DNA of 41,885 nt from Ardenticatenaceae bacterium (GTDB lineage: Bacteria; Chloroflexota; Anaerolineae; Promineifilales; Promineifilaceae), in the NCBI GenBank assembly GCA_020634565.1, contig JACKBN010000023.1, positions 1-41,885 on the forward strand. The letters run 5' to 3'. The notes under the pieces were generated by a model. It did not search any database, was not told the origin of the DNA, and saw only the letters and a list, made by a program, of their open reading frames with translations. Below are positions 7,542-16,492 of the stretch, in pieces. Position numbers and translations under genes: made by a program. Each line of letters starts with the position of its first letter. Positions within the stretch are counted from its first letter, which is position 1.

Positions 7542-9356
7542 ATGGCCCGTTCTCATAACAAACGATTAATGCGTGTAGTCATGGTTGTGATGAGCCTGGT
7601 GGTAGTTGCCCTTCTCATCTCTCAGCTGGTTCAAACCACAGACCCTCTGCAAGCCCAAACCCTACCCGAAATTGAGTTTAGCGGCAGCGCTTCCATTACG
7701 GTTGATGAAAATATCGACACCTTTACGCTGACGGTGGATATCAACCAGGCGCCCGTTTCTAGTACAGTAACGGTAGATTACGTCGCCTTACCCGCTTCCG
7801 CCACGACGGCGGATTACGTACTGGCCCCAGGTTCCTTAACCTGGGCTATTGGTGACGACACCTCCAAAACCATCACGGTAAGAATTATTGACGACACCGT
7901 AGACGACAACAGCGAGTTTTTCTACGTGGAGCTGGAAGATCCCAGCCAGGCGACGTTAGGCACCCCGTTCAGAAAAACGATCAACATCACGGACAATGAC
8001 GCCGCTTCCGGGACGCCCACTCCACAAGTTTTTGCCGACGATTACGAGCCCAACAACAATTTCAACGAAGCCACCGAAACGGCCGCAGACGCCGCTAATT
8101 TATGTGATTTAACCTTCTATCCGCCGGGGGACAATGATTATTTTCGCTGGTGGGGCAAAGCGGGTATTACCTATGTGGTAACCACCTCTAATTTGGACCC
8201 CGGTTTGGATACCGTACTCGACGTGTACAATCCCAACCAGTCCCTCATTGCTAATAACGATGATGTTGCGCCCGGCATTTTCCGTTCCGAAGTGCGCTTT
8301 ACGGCTAGCAGCGATGGTTATTATTTTGCCCGGGTTACCAACAAATCTCCGGTAGATCCCATCAACAAGCTTTACTGCTTTGGCATTGACTCCACCGTTG
8401 ACCCAACCACAACGCCGCCTGCCGGTTTTCCGGCCGATGCTGATGTCTGCGAATTTAACAGCACCATTGATACCGCCTGCCTGATTGTGGCTGGGGAAAC
8501 CAAGAGCGGCTTGAACTTTGTGCCCTCATTAGGCAGCAGTCAGGATACCGATATTTTTAAGATGTGGGTGAAGCCGGGCATCTTTTACACGTGTGAAACG
8601 ATCATCCCGCCCGGTTCGGCTGCGGATACAAACATGATCTTTTGGGACAACAATGGCAACCCATTTAATCCCTGGCTGGGCAATGATGACAAAGGCGGTC
8701 TCGATTTTGGCAGCGAAGTGAGTTATCTGGCCAATTACACGGGCTGGTTGTTTATTGTTGTTGGCCCGGTAAACGTGCCGCCGCTAGATGAGGCAGACCT
8801 GCACGAATATGATCTCACCTGTACCGGTGTGGAATCTACGCCAACGCCGACGGCCTCGCCTACTAGCTCATTTACGGGAGGCACCGGTGGGACTGGTGGC
8901 ACGTTTGCTACGGCCACACCACAGCCTACGGTGGCGTTGCCGACCCCGTTCCCCACACCGACTCCAATTGATTTTTCGCAGTTCTTTACGGCCACGCCTG
9001 CGCCGCCGCCTGTGGTGCAGTTCCAACCGTTGCCTACGTCTACTCCCTCTGGGGGCGGTACGCAATCGGCCGTCATTAACGTGACGCTCTATTACGATAC
9101 CAACAACAACTTCTTGCCGGAATTGACGGAAGGCATTGTGAATGCGGCCGTTGCTCTTTACGACAACGGTACCGGTGAGTTGATTTCTTTTGGCCACACC
9201 AGTGAGACGGGGATGGTTACGTTTACGGCCGTTAATGCCGTAGGTGCCGTGCGGGTGGTGGTGCCGTTTTTGAATTACAGTCAGGTTGTTGTGGGCAATA
9301 ATGCCGATATCCTGGTGCGGGTAGCGCCGCAGCCTTTGCCAATTGGCATTCCCTAA
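7542..9356 (+). CDS. Exported protein with Calx-beta and pre-peptidase C-terminal-like domains
   Basis: A 604-residue protein with an N-terminal signal or anchor helix (about residues 9-30, ending QAQ). Domains in order: a Calx-beta-like domain (about 45-150; VDENIDTFTLTVDI, ending INITDND); two copies of a bacterial pre-peptidase C-terminal-like beta-sandwich (about 165-275, opening DDYEPNNNFNEA, and about 300-420, opening ADADVCEFNSTIDTA); a Thr/Pro-rich linker (about 430-505); and a C-terminal beta-sandwich resembling Cna-B or SdrD repeats. These modules usually bind calcium, glycans or proteins at the cell surface, and no enzyme domain is visible. GAGG is seven bases before ATG 7542. Its partner at 9416 follows 59 bp downstream. 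Confidence 0.8.
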   Translation: MARSHNKRLMRVVMVVMSLVVVALLISQLVQTTDPLQAQTLPEIEFSGSASITVDENIDTFTLTVDINQAPVSSTVTVDYVALPASATTADYVLAPGSLTWAIGDDTSKTITVRIIDDTVDDNSEFFYVELEDPSQATLGTPFRKTINITDNDAASGTPTPQVFADDYEPNNNFNEATETAADAANLCDLTFYPPGDNDYFRWWGKAGITYVVTTSNLDPGLDTVLDVYNPNQSLIANNDDVAPGIFRSEVRFTASSDGYYFARVTNKSPVDPINKLYCFGIDSTVDPTTTPPAGFPADADVCEFNSTIDTACLIVAGETKSGLNFVPSLGSSQDTDIFKMWVKPGIFYTCETIIPPGSAADTNMIFWDNNGNPFNPWLGNDDKGGLDFGSEVSYLANYTGWLFIVVGPVNVPPLDEADLHEYDLTCTGVESTPTPTASPTSSFTGGTGGTGGTFATATPQPTVALPTPFPTPTPIDFSQFFTATPAPPPVVQFQPLPTSTPSGGGTQSAVINVTLYYDTNNNFLPELTEGIVNAAVALYDNGTGELISFGHTSETGMVTFTAVNAVGAVRVVVPFLNYSQVVVGNNADILVRVAPQPLPIGIP

Positions 9357-9415
9357 ACCAAATCGGCTTCCTGGTACCGTAAAATCTCGGAAGCTTACCT
9401 AGAAAAGGTTTTTCT

Positions 9416-10816
9416 ATGTCGAACGACCCACAAGAGAACGTGCCCTCCGGCGTGCCAGCAGAAAACAACAGCGGAACAGCCTGGCGAGATTCATTATCGA
9501 ATCCGGCCGTTTTGGTGGCTGGGGGCATTGCGGTTGTGGCGCTGCTGGCAGTGGTGGTTCTTTCGATTATTTTGCTTCAGGGTCGGGGTGAGGATGGCGA
9601 TACGGCCGTTTCCGGCACACCCACACCCTTTGCCAGCGGCGAAGAAAGCGCCCTGGCTGGCGACCCAATTGTCATTGGCATGAGCGATTCAGCCACCATC
9701 TCGGTGACGCTCGATTCCCCGATTACCTTGAGCCTGCCCGGCCAGCAGTTTAACGTGCAAACCCAGATTATTGGCGCTGATGGCACCTGGACACCGACGG
9801 CAACTGAACCAGCAACGGCCGTTTGGGTGTATGGCACCGTGGTCAACTACGTGGTGGGCTTGCCAGACTCCGATGAAAACCGCGCTTTACTGGAAGGTCT
9901 CGCGCCGGGCGATGAGATGATGCTGGCTACGCGGGGCGGCACGCGTTTCACTTTTTCCTTCAATAGTCGTACCACCGTGCCCGTAACCAACCGGGACATT
10001 TTTGCTCAAACCACGCCTGGCATCACGCTGGTGATATTGGGGTCTGAAGGGACTGAGCGATTGGTGGTGAACGGCCGTTACGTGGTTTCCGAAACCGATA
10101 ATGCCTCAGGGAATGTGGTGGGCCTCGGTGAAACCGCCCAGCTGGAAAACGTGCAGCTCACCGTCAACAGCTCAACCTACATTGCCGACCGGCCAGAAAT
10201 CCCCCCAGGCTTCGCCCTCTTCATTGTGGATTACCAGATTCAGAACGTGGGGCTGACGGCGCTGGACACGGGGAATTTGCAGCTGAGCCTGGTCGATAAT
10301 TTGGGCAACCAATACGTCGTGAGTCCGCTGGCTACGCAGTTAGGCAATTTCCCCACGCTTTCAGGCTTTTTGAATGCCAATCAGATCACTCAGGCCAGTG
10401 CTGGTTACCAGATTCCGCTGGGCTTGGAAAGTGATACGTTGAACTGGGTGGTGACCAATAATAACTCTGGGGCGCAGGTGTACGTTACGCTGCCCTTTAC
10501 CGGAGGCGCGGCTGCGGCCGCCGGGTCCTCAGTGTCGTTGGCGCGGGTGGAAGTTTCGACCGATTTGACGAGCTTGATTTTGGGTGGGCAGGTGACCAAT
10601 TTGGGCACGCAGCCCATTGTTATCACGGAGTCAGATGTCTCTTTGCAGACGCAGGATGGCTCCATCTATCTGCTGCTCTCCACCAACCCCCCATTTCCCT
10701 GGACGGTGTCGCCGGGGCAAACGGTACAGTTTTTCCTGACGTACCAGCGTCCACCCACGGATACGGCCGTTTTCCGCGTGCTCAATCAGGGGTTCCAACT
10801 CACCAACCTGCGTTAG
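9416..10816 (+). CDS. Membrane-anchored extracellular protein, DUF4352-like region
   Basis: A 466-residue protein with a short cytoplasmic N-terminus, one membrane segment at about residues 28-56, a Ser/Thr/Gly-rich stretch and an all-beta exterior. The middle part (about 220-330: GQ-like strands with FALFIVDYQIQNVG, then LVDNLGNQY) resembles the DUF4352 immunoglobulin-like fold of exported proteins, and a second similar beta domain ends the protein. There is no catalytic motif. It is probably cotranscribed with the Calx-beta gene, suggesting a joint surface role. It carries four exact ACGGCCGT sites (9602, 9815, 10071, 10763). The stop codon abuts that of the convergent gene without spacing. 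Confidence 0.7.
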   Translation: MSNDPQENVPSGVPAENNSGTAWRDSLSNPAVLVAGGIAVVALLAVVVLSIILLQGRGEDGDTAVSGTPTPFASGEESALAGDPIVIGMSDSATISVTLDSPITLSLPGQQFNVQTQIIGADGTWTPTATEPATAVWVYGTVVNYVVGLPDSDENRALLEGLAPGDEMMLATRGGTRFTFSFNSRTTVPVTNRDIFAQTTPGITLVILGSEGTERLVVNGRYVVSETDNASGNVVGLGETAQLENVQLTVNSSTYIADRPEIPPGFALFIVDYQIQNVGLTALDTGNLQLSLVDNLGNQYVVSPLATQLGNFPTLSGFLNANQITQASAGYQIPLGLESDTLNWVVTNNNSGAQVYVTLPFTGGAAAAAGSSVSLARVEVSTDLTSLILGGQVTNLGTQPIVITESDVSLQTQDGSIYLLLSTNPPFPWTVSPGQTVQFFLTYQRPPTDTAVFRVLNQGFQLTNLR

Positions 10817-11308
10817 TTAATGGTTGCCGTTCCCATTCACAATAAATTCCATCGATGATTTGGAGCGGGTGCCTCGGCTGGTGTAATAAAGCGCCAGACC
10901 GATAATGATGCCCAGCACCGCCAGCGCCAATCCCCCTAACTGCAATGGCCCGACAAACGGCCGTTCAAATTGCGGCTCCACATGCGTACCAATCTGGATC
11001 AGGTCTGACAACCCGGTGACATAGGCAAAAACCAGACCGGTGGCTGCCAACCGTACCCCAATGTCCGCCTGGAGTGAGCGGGTGGTTTCCTGCCGTAAAG
11101 CATTAATATGCAGGAAAAGCGCAGCGGTTAGCGCGGTAATGCCCAACAGCAGTTGAAACATCTGCACCATGCCAAACCCCGGCGTAATGTCCAGACCAAA
11201 AAACTCAGCTCCCAACGACAAAGTGCTGAAAATCAGACCAATGCCAAACAAGCTCAGGGTCACATTGCGTCGCAGCCTGACAGTTTTGCTATTTCTTTCG
11301 CTACTCAT
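10817..11308 (-). CDS. Four-TM membrane protein, unknown function
   Basis: A 163-residue protein with four predicted membrane helices, the last one near the C-terminus (LGGLALAVLGIIIGLALYY), and charged ends. The start is placed at ATG 11308 because GGAG stands six bases upstream; an ATG four codons earlier has that GGAG inside its own frame. I do not recognise the family. Its stop codon directly touches the stop codon of the convergent 9416 gene, so no separate terminator fits between them. Confidence 0.65.
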   Translation of the reverse strand: MSSERNSKTVRLRRNVTLSLFGIGLIFSTLSLGAEFFGLDITPGFGMVQMFQLLLGITALTAALFLHINALRQETTRSLQADIGVRLAATGLVFAYVTGLSDLIQIGTHVEPQFERPFVGPLQLGGLALAVLGIIIGLALYYTSRGTRSKSSMEFIVNGNGNH

Positions 11309-11401
11309 ATTGGTCTCCATGTATGCAAGACACGATTTTGTAACAAGCCCTGTAAACAGAAAACGCCACGTAACTACACGCGGCGTTTCTTACTTATCCT
11401 C

Positions 11402-11478
11402 TGGTCGGGGCAGCGGGATTCGAACCCACGACCTCTTCAACCCCATTGAAGCGCGCTACCAAGCTGCGCCATGCCCCG
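11402..11478 (-). tRNA. tRNA-Pro (GGG anticodon)
   Basis: On the minus strand, acceptor CGGGGCA (11478-11472) pairs with TGCCCCG. The anticodon stem CTTCA/TGAAG encloses loop ATGGGGT with anticodon GGG at 11444-11442. The T-arm contains GGTTCGAATCC. Discriminator A and an encoded CCA end at 11402, unlike the tRNA-Leu in this window. Confidence 0.96.
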
Positions 11479-11489
11479 ACAGCCCGCGC

Positions 11490-11518
11490 ATTATAGCAAA
11501 TGGGCAGTTGGCAAGCAA
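11490..11518 (-). promoter_or_regulatory. Promoter of tRNA-Pro
   Basis: On the minus strand, TTGCTT (11518-11513), a 17-base spacer and consensus TATAAT (11495-11490), 11 bases before the tRNA 5' end. Confidence 0.7.
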
Positions 11519-11540
11519 ATAGATGGGTCAAAAAAAGGGG

Positions 11541-12503
11541 TTAACCGGCGGTGACCAGCAGGGCCATAATGCCTAGCACGAGGTCGTACCCAAAGTGGAC
11601 CAGAATGGCAACGCTGGTATTGTGTCGCTTGCGAATGTGGCCCAAAATCAGCGCCAGCGAAAGCAGCACCAACGTGGCCGGATTGAGAAAGCCGTATTGC
11701 ACGTGGGAGATGGCAAACAAGATAGAGGTAAACCAGATGCCAAAGATTGGCTGGAGCGCGCCTCGAAACAATATTTCTTCGCCCACGCCCGCGCCCAGGG
11801 CCAGGGCAAACCAATGCCAAAAGCCAAACCCCTGGTACAGCTGTTGGCTAATTTGCTCCACTACAGCAACTTCATCGGGATCGATGGCGTCCCACAAGGC
11901 ACCACCGACGGCCTGAATCAGAATGAGCAGCAGAATCCAGCCGATGGCTTCAACTGCCTGGCGGCCCGTGATGGGTTTGATTCCCAGCCGTTCTAACACG
12001 GCCGTTCCATCGCGCCGCATCGTAAATCCTACACCCAAGGCCGCCAGCACCACAAAGCCAAACTGCTGCAAGAGAAACAGCCAGATGGGCACGCTGTCCA
12101 ACCCTTCGGCCAGCGTAGCCAGACCACCAGACACTTGCAGGATGGAGTAGCCTACAAAGTAGCCGCTCAGAACCAGCGCCAGGGTGTGGACGGGGGAGTG
12201 GGGATCAAAGGGGAAAAACCGTTCCAGACTGTGCCGGGTAGAGCGAAAGCTAACAACCACGCCCCAAACGGCCGTTGCCTGAAAAAAGATGCCAACGGCC
12301 GTTGGGCTGTCTACCGCCAGATCCATCATTGCTCGCAGTTCGCTGCTCTGGAACACCAACAGCATCCCAAAAATAAAGAGCGGCGCATTCAGGCCAATCA
12401 ACAGGAGATCAAAAAGTTTGTGAAACGTTTCTGCTTCCTGCTTTCGTACCAGGTTGGCCAAAATAATCAGGCCAACAATGAGCAATAAGACAAGGATTCC
12501 CAT
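11541..12503 (-). CDS. CPBP family intramembrane metalloprotease
   Basis: A 320-residue polytopic membrane protein of the CPBP (CAAX protease and bacteriocin-processing, Rce1-like) family. The first motif GEEILFRG is near residue 238, a His-containing second motif (FAISHVQYG) follows, and a third HFGYD lies near the end. These are the expected glutamate and histidine catalytic and metal-binding positions. About eight membrane segments are apparent. The substrate is unknown; relatives process prenylated proteins, peptides or act in immunity to bacteriocins. A TATAAT at 12522-12517 lies only 13 bases before ATG 12503, implying a leader of about seven bases. Confidence 0.88.
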   Translation of the reverse strand: MGILVLLLIVGLIILANLVRKQEAETFHKLFDLLLIGLNAPLFIFGMLLVFQSSELRAMMDLAVDSPTAVGIFFQATAVWGVVVSFRSTRHSLERFFPFDPHSPVHTLALVLSGYFVGYSILQVSGGLATLAEGLDSVPIWLFLLQQFGFVVLAALGVGFTMRRDGTAVLERLGIKPITGRQAVEAIGWILLLILIQAVGGALWDAIDPDEVAVVEQISQQLYQGFGFWHWFALALGAGVGEEILFRGALQPIFGIWFTSILFAISHVQYGFLNPATLVLLSLALILGHIRKRHNTSVAILVHFGYDLVLGIMALLVTAG

Positions 12504-12546
12504 AAAGTTCTCAAAAATTATACGATGCTATCAGTTTATAGACGCA

Positions 12547-13152
12547 TCAATAAGTTCGCCAAGCGGGTGGCAAATGATCCCACAAATTAAGATGAATCAG
12601 GTGCCAACGACCGCGTTTCCATTCCAACACGGTCAGGCTGGTATTATAGAGCCAAAAAGAGATGGTGTCGCTGCCAGTTGCCAGCCGCAGCATGGTAGAG
12701 ATAAGCCCGCCGTGCGAAATGCCCAGGACCGGCTGCCCGCTGGTTTCGGCATCTGCCACCAGGGCGTACAAAGCGGCCTGAGCCTGCTGTTTGAAGGCAG
12801 CATAGATGGGTGGCGGTTTGTAAATGGGCATTGCCTGGTAGGGCGACGCGGCAGAGGGCAAATGTTCAGAGACGTAAAAATCGGCTTCGCGTAGATATGC
12901 GTCGGTTTCATAGCCAATTTGCAGCGCTTCGGCAAGGGGAACGGCCGTTTGCTGGGCACGTTTTAGCGGACTGACTCGGATACTGCCCACCTCTAGCCGT
13001 GAGCCATTGTCCAGGCTGGGATGTGTGGCCAGCCAGGTGCCCAAAAGCTGGGCCTGCCGCTGGCCTAAATCGGTCAGGGGGCTGTTCCAGTCATCATCGT
13101 CGCGGTCTACTTGCCAACGAGATTGCCCGTGTCGGGCCAAACAAATCTTCAT
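12547..13152 (-). CDS. Histidine phosphatase family protein (phosphoglycerate mutase-like)
   Basis: A 201-residue protein of the histidine phosphatase superfamily. The phosphohistidine motif LARHGQS is at residues 5-11. RVSPLKRAQQTA follows as the second phosphate-binding arginine region, and LGISHGG supplies the second catalytic His. The family includes broad phosphatases, alpha-ribazole phosphatase and cofactor-dependent phosphoglycerate mutases; the short length favours a phosphatase. The ATG at 13152 is chosen over a TTG nine codons upstream. It has no Shine-Dalgarno, but a TATACT -10 element at 13164-13159 puts the transcript start on the ATG. Confidence 0.88.
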   Translation of the reverse strand: MKICLARHGQSRWQVDRDDDDWNSPLTDLGQRQAQLLGTWLATHPSLDNGSRLEVGSIRVSPLKRAQQTAVPLAEALQIGYETDAYLREADFYVSEHLPSAASPYQAMPIYKPPPIYAAFKQQAQAALYALVADAETSGQPVLGISHGGLISTMLRLATGSDTISFWLYNTSLTVLEWKRGRWHLIHLNLWDHLPPAWRTY

Positions 13153-13158
13153 GGGCCA

Positions 13159-13164
13159 AGTATA
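13159..13164 (-). promoter_or_regulatory. -10 element placing a leaderless start
   Basis: TATACT on the minus strand, six bases before ATG 13152. The -35 region is only T-rich. There is no ribosome binding site between this element and the start codon. Confidence 0.45.
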
Positions 13165-13254
13165 TGACAACGCTTGCAAAACAAAAAAGATAGAGACACA
13201 AAACGACCATAAGTTTCTTTACTTTTTACTTTGCGACAGGTTTTTCAAAATGGT

Positions 13255-14190
13255 TTAGAGGATATCGCCCCCTAAACAAGCCCAATTTTCGAAATCGAAC
13301 ATTGCTGGGGGCAAGGTGTTGGTAAGTGGTTTAAGCGTAAGGTAATAGGGAGTGCGGCTGATGGGTTGTGGTAAGCAAACGGCCGTTTGCCGCAGTGTGT
13401 GAAGAAGAGATGTTTGAGGCGTGCTTACAAGATAGGCCCACCGGTAGCCATCAGCTTTTACGGCTGCCATCCATCGCTGCAATAAGCTGAGATGATCGTT
13501 GCCGTAAACCGCCAGTAGCCCAACAGCGGGCAGTCCAAACAGCCGTGTGGGGCGATAAACAACAATGCCAGCGATGGTTTCTTGGTGGTGCCAAACGCCA
13601 AAATGATATTTGCGGAACGGATGGCAAGCAAAGCGATGACGTAGCGAGGTTGATGTCCAGGCAAATTGTACGGCCGTATTCTGCCTAACTGGTTGAAAAG
13701 GCTGCTCTGGCCAGAGTGTGGTTAATTCAAAATCAGGACAAGGGGCTGTGGAACCAAGCCAAAGGAGATAAGATCGCAGCTGCCCCACCACGCGATAACC
13801 ATAGCTTGAACTTCGTTTGTCTACCTGAACGCCCGCCGCGTTGGAAAAACCTACACCAGCAACCACCTTTTTGGCCGCTAGATGCTCATAGACGGGCTGT
13901 GCGACCTGTTTTATTAAGCCTTGTCCTCGATAGAGAGGATGGACAGCCATATTGATGCTTAAACCAACGGGAAGGTTAACATCCTGAGTTGGTGAATAAA
14001 GCTGGCGTAACAAACAACTGTATTGAGCTGCTAAACTGTCTCCATCCCAGGCACCCCAGGCAACGAGATGAGTTTCGGGCTGTAGAAAGTGAAGTAATTG
14101 CGACATTTGCTCTGGTTGGCGATTGAACGCTGTTGCCAGCAGTTTAGCCCAGGGCGTTACATCATCTAAGCTGAGCGGAGCGATCTTCAT
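13255..14190 (-). CDS. GNAT family N-acetyltransferase
   Basis: A 311-residue GNAT protein. The acetyl-CoA binding pattern HPLYRGQGLIKQ at about residues 95-106, after a beta strand (LSINMAVH), is the family hallmark. A second, less conserved half extends to the C-terminus and may be a degenerate second GNAT domain, as in two-domain acetyltransferases. The substrate is not predictable. ATG 14190 is chosen because GAGG sits six to seven bases upstream; the ATG four codons earlier (14202) overlaps that element. It is divergent from the YprB-like gene. Confidence 0.8.
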   Translation of the reverse strand: MKIAPLSLDDVTPWAKLLATAFNRQPEQMSQLLHFLQPETHLVAWGAWDGDSLAAQYSCLLRQLYSPTQDVNLPVGLSINMAVHPLYRGQGLIKQVAQPVYEHLAAKKVVAGVGFSNAAGVQVDKRSSSYGYRVVGQLRSYLLWLGSTAPCPDFELTTLWPEQPFQPVRQNTAVQFAWTSTSLRHRFACHPFRKYHFGVWHHQETIAGIVVYRPTRLFGLPAVGLLAVYGNDHLSLLQRWMAAVKADGYRWAYLVSTPQTSLLHTLRQTAVCLPQPISRTPYYLTLKPLTNTLPPAMFDFENWACLGGDIL

Positions 14191-14280
14191 GAGCAACCTC
14201 ATTCATTTGGACGGATAATGAAGGATTGTAGAGCATTGGAGGAGTTTCTACCTGATGTAGCGCCATCGGTTGGTCTACGG

Positions 14281-14309
14281 TTGGCAAACCGGTCATTGCC
14301 CCTTACAAT
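14281..14309 (+). promoter_or_regulatory. Near-consensus promoter giving a leaderless transcript
   Basis: TTGGCA (14281-14286), a spacer of exactly 17 bases, and TACAAT (14304-14309). The ATG at 14318 is eight bases further on, where transcription should begin. No Shine-Dalgarno sequence is present. Confidence 0.7.
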
Positions 14310-14317
14310 TAGAACAT

Positions 14318-15652
14318 ATGGCCGATGACAAGGATGACAAACTACAGGCAAAGCTGCGCCGTCTGAGCGTGGTGCGCGGGGCGCGGAACCTGAAATCTCC
14401 ACGCCCGCTTAAGCCTGCCCCGCCAGTGGATGACGCATTGTTACGGCCGTTTTCCCCCCAATCCTCCTCCTCTCTGCATGATGATGACGACATCCAGCCG
14501 CTAGAAAAGCTGCTGCCGGGCGGCGGGCTCGTTTCCACGGCAGATGGCGACTGCTTTGTGCTGGACCATGTGTACGCGCTGGAGCATCAGCACGGCGACG
14601 ATAGGTTGGCTGATTTGCTGAACTTCCATCCTGGAACGGCCGTTCCCTTTGTGCAAGACGAGCGATTAGCGGAATATGACTTTCGCGATTTTCTATTTTT
14701 GGATACGGAAACGACGGGGTTGGCTGGGGCAGGAACGCTGGCTTTCATGGTGGGCGTCGGCTTTTTTGAGGCGAGCCAGCAGGGGGAACGGTTTGTGGTG
14801 CGCCAATATTTTTTGCGCGACCACGGCGATGAGCCAGCCTTGCTGCTGCTGCTGGATGAACTGCTGGCTGAAAAAGCGGGGCTGATTACGTTTAACGGCC
14901 GTTCCTTCGACGTGCCTCTGCTAGAAGGGCGATTCCTCATGAACCGCATGCCTACGGACTTGCGCGACCGCCCGCACCTGGATTTGCTGCATCCGGCGCG
15001 GCGGCTGTGGCGGCACCGGCTGGGTTCTTGCGCCCTGGGCTCGCTGGAAGGCAGCCTGCTGGGGCTGCGCCGCAGCCAAGATGATGTGCCCGGCTGGCTC
15101 ATTCCCAGCCTGTACAACAACTACCTGCGCAGCGGCGACGCTCGCGAACTGGTGCGCGTTTTTTACCACAACCAGATTGATATGGTGTCGATGGTGACGC
15201 TGGCGGCGCGCGTATCGCGCCTGCTCAGCCAGCCGGATGCCAGCGACCATCCCATTGATTTGTACAGCCTGGGCAAATGGCAGGCCGATTTGGGCCTGAG
15301 CGACCAGGCGGAGCAAAATCTGCGTCTGGCGGCGCAGGGAGATTTGCCGCTGGAGCTGTACCATCAAAATTTACACCGATTGGCGCTGCTGTTGAAGCGA
15401 AACGGCCGTGCCGCTGAAGCGCTCCCCCTCTGGCAGCAAATCGCCGCCACCACGTTTGACGACGTTTCTGCCCACGAAGAGCTGGCCAAATATTTTGAAT
15501 GGCAAGCCGGCGAGTTAGATCAGGCGCTGCTGTGGACTGAACAGGCCCTCAACCTGGTGAGCAGTTGGGGCAGGCGAGGCCAGCAGTATCCGCTTCGCAC
15601 AGACTTGGAACACCGCCGGACTCGCTTGCAGCGCAAGCTGGCTGAGGGCTAG
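14318..15652 (+). CDS. YprB-like RNase H-fold exonuclease
   Basis: A 444-residue protein from ATG 14318; a TTG 16 codons upstream would lie across the promoter. The nuclease domain starts at about residue 125 with FLDTETTGLAG, the DxE motif of DEDD exonucleases. It continues with LITFNGRSFDVPLLEGRF and the HNQIDMVSM motif carrying a later acidic residue, as in the YprB (B. subtilis) group of predicted exonucleases. The last 120 residues are helical with TPR-like repeats (paired ALLLKRNGRAAEALPLW segments). Substrate and role are unproven. Exact ACGGCCGT sites lie at 14443, 14636, 14895 (inside the conserved NGR of the nuclease fold) and 15402. Confidence 0.85.
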   Translation: MADDKDDKLQAKLRRLSVVRGARNLKSPRPLKPAPPVDDALLRPFSPQSSSSLHDDDDIQPLEKLLPGGGLVSTADGDCFVLDHVYALEHQHGDDRLADLLNFHPGTAVPFVQDERLAEYDFRDFLFLDTETTGLAGAGTLAFMVGVGFFEASQQGERFVVRQYFLRDHGDEPALLLLLDELLAEKAGLITFNGRSFDVPLLEGRFLMNRMPTDLRDRPHLDLLHPARRLWRHRLGSCALGSLEGSLLGLRRSQDDVPGWLIPSLYNNYLRSGDARELVRVFYHNQIDMVSMVTLAARVSRLLSQPDASDHPIDLYSLGKWQADLGLSDQAEQNLRLAAQGDLPLELYHQNLHRLALLLKRNGRAAEALPLWQQIAATTFDDVSAHEELAKYFEWQAGELDQALLWTEQALNLVSSWGRRGQQYPLRTDLEHRRTRLQRKLAEG

Positions 15653-15667
15653 TGCGCGTTGGCAGGT

Positions 15668-16486
15668 CTAATAATCTTGCCACCAATCCTTACGGGAGCG
15701 GGGATCTAAAAAGTTACCCGTATCGCGTACCGAAACTTTAATCTCGCTGCCAAGCGCCCGCCCAAACGGTTGCCCCCCTTGTAACGCAGGCAGTTCAGAG
15801 CGGCCTGCCGCATTCAACGAATTGTACAAAGCAAGCAGCGCCGGATCGACGCAAACGTCTTCAATGTGAATGGTGTAACCGCCCACCACATTGTCTTCGC
15901 GGGTGTATTTGAGCGTGATGCGGTTGTCGGTGGCGTAGAGCACCATCACGTCGTTGCCGCCACCGATGTCGTAGCCGGAATCGGGTACGGCGATGGGTTC
16001 GCCAGCGGTGGTGCCCATGCCCAGCAGGGTGGTGGGCCAGCCGCTCATCAGCTCCAGCCGGCAGCCGCAGCTCCAATCCCAACGGTAAATTTGGTAGGCG
16101 TTGCTAAAGCTGGGCACGCGCTGTGGGGTAAACAGGGTGGCTAACTGCGGCGCGTTGGCGTCGCTGCCCCCGCCGTAATCCACCAGGGTGAGCGGGGCCG
16201 ACACTTTCTCGTAGCCGCGAATAGCCAGGTTAATGTCTGCATTTACGGCCGCTGGCGGGCTGGTGGGGGCCGAGGCGATGGGAATGCTGCTGTAGCTGGC
16301 GTTGGGAATGTCGCAGGCGATTGGTTTGGCCACCAGGGGCAGATAGAGTTGCTGGCTGTCGGAATTGGGGCGTTGGGCTTTAAGCAGGGTGGCCTGCGTC
16401 AGGATGAAGATGATGGTTCCCAGCAGCAAACACAGAAATATTATCCAGAGGAACGGCCGTTTGACAGCGTCGTTCTTATTTTTCAT
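15668..16486 (-). CDS. Exported protein of unknown function with YLPLV motif
   Basis: A 272-residue protein with a membrane or signal helix (about residues 11-31) followed by QLYLPLVAK. This short motif recurs after the signal in exported proteins of Chloroflexota. The rest is probably beta-rich with a run of small residues, two Cys near the WDWSCGCRLEL stretch and one in VCVDP. It ends in a charged and aromatic tail (RSRKDWWQDY). ATG 16486 is chosen because GGAGAA stands eight bases upstream; the GTG at 16492 would leave only two. No known domain is recognised. It is convergent with the YprB-like gene, with 15 bp between stops. Confidence 0.65.
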   Translation of the reverse strand: MKNKNDAVKRPFLWIIFLCLLLGTIIFILTQATLLKAQRPNSDSQQLYLPLVAKPIACDIPNASYSSIPIASAPTSPPAAVNADINLAIRGYEKVSAPLTLVDYGGGSDANAPQLATLFTPQRVPSFSNAYQIYRWDWSCGCRLELMSGWPTTLLGMGTTAGEPIAVPDSGYDIGGGNDVMVLYATDNRITLKYTREDNVVGGYTIHIEDVCVDPALLALYNSLNAAGRSELPALQGGQPFGRALGSEIKVSVRDTGNFLDPRSRKDWWQDY

Positions 16487-16492
16487 AGTCAC

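Noticed and set aside
8838..9060. Possible tandem DNA repeat or CRISPR-like region
   Set aside because: It is the Thr/Pro/Gly-rich linker of the surface protein. Units are irregular and in frame, with no repeat-spacer pattern.
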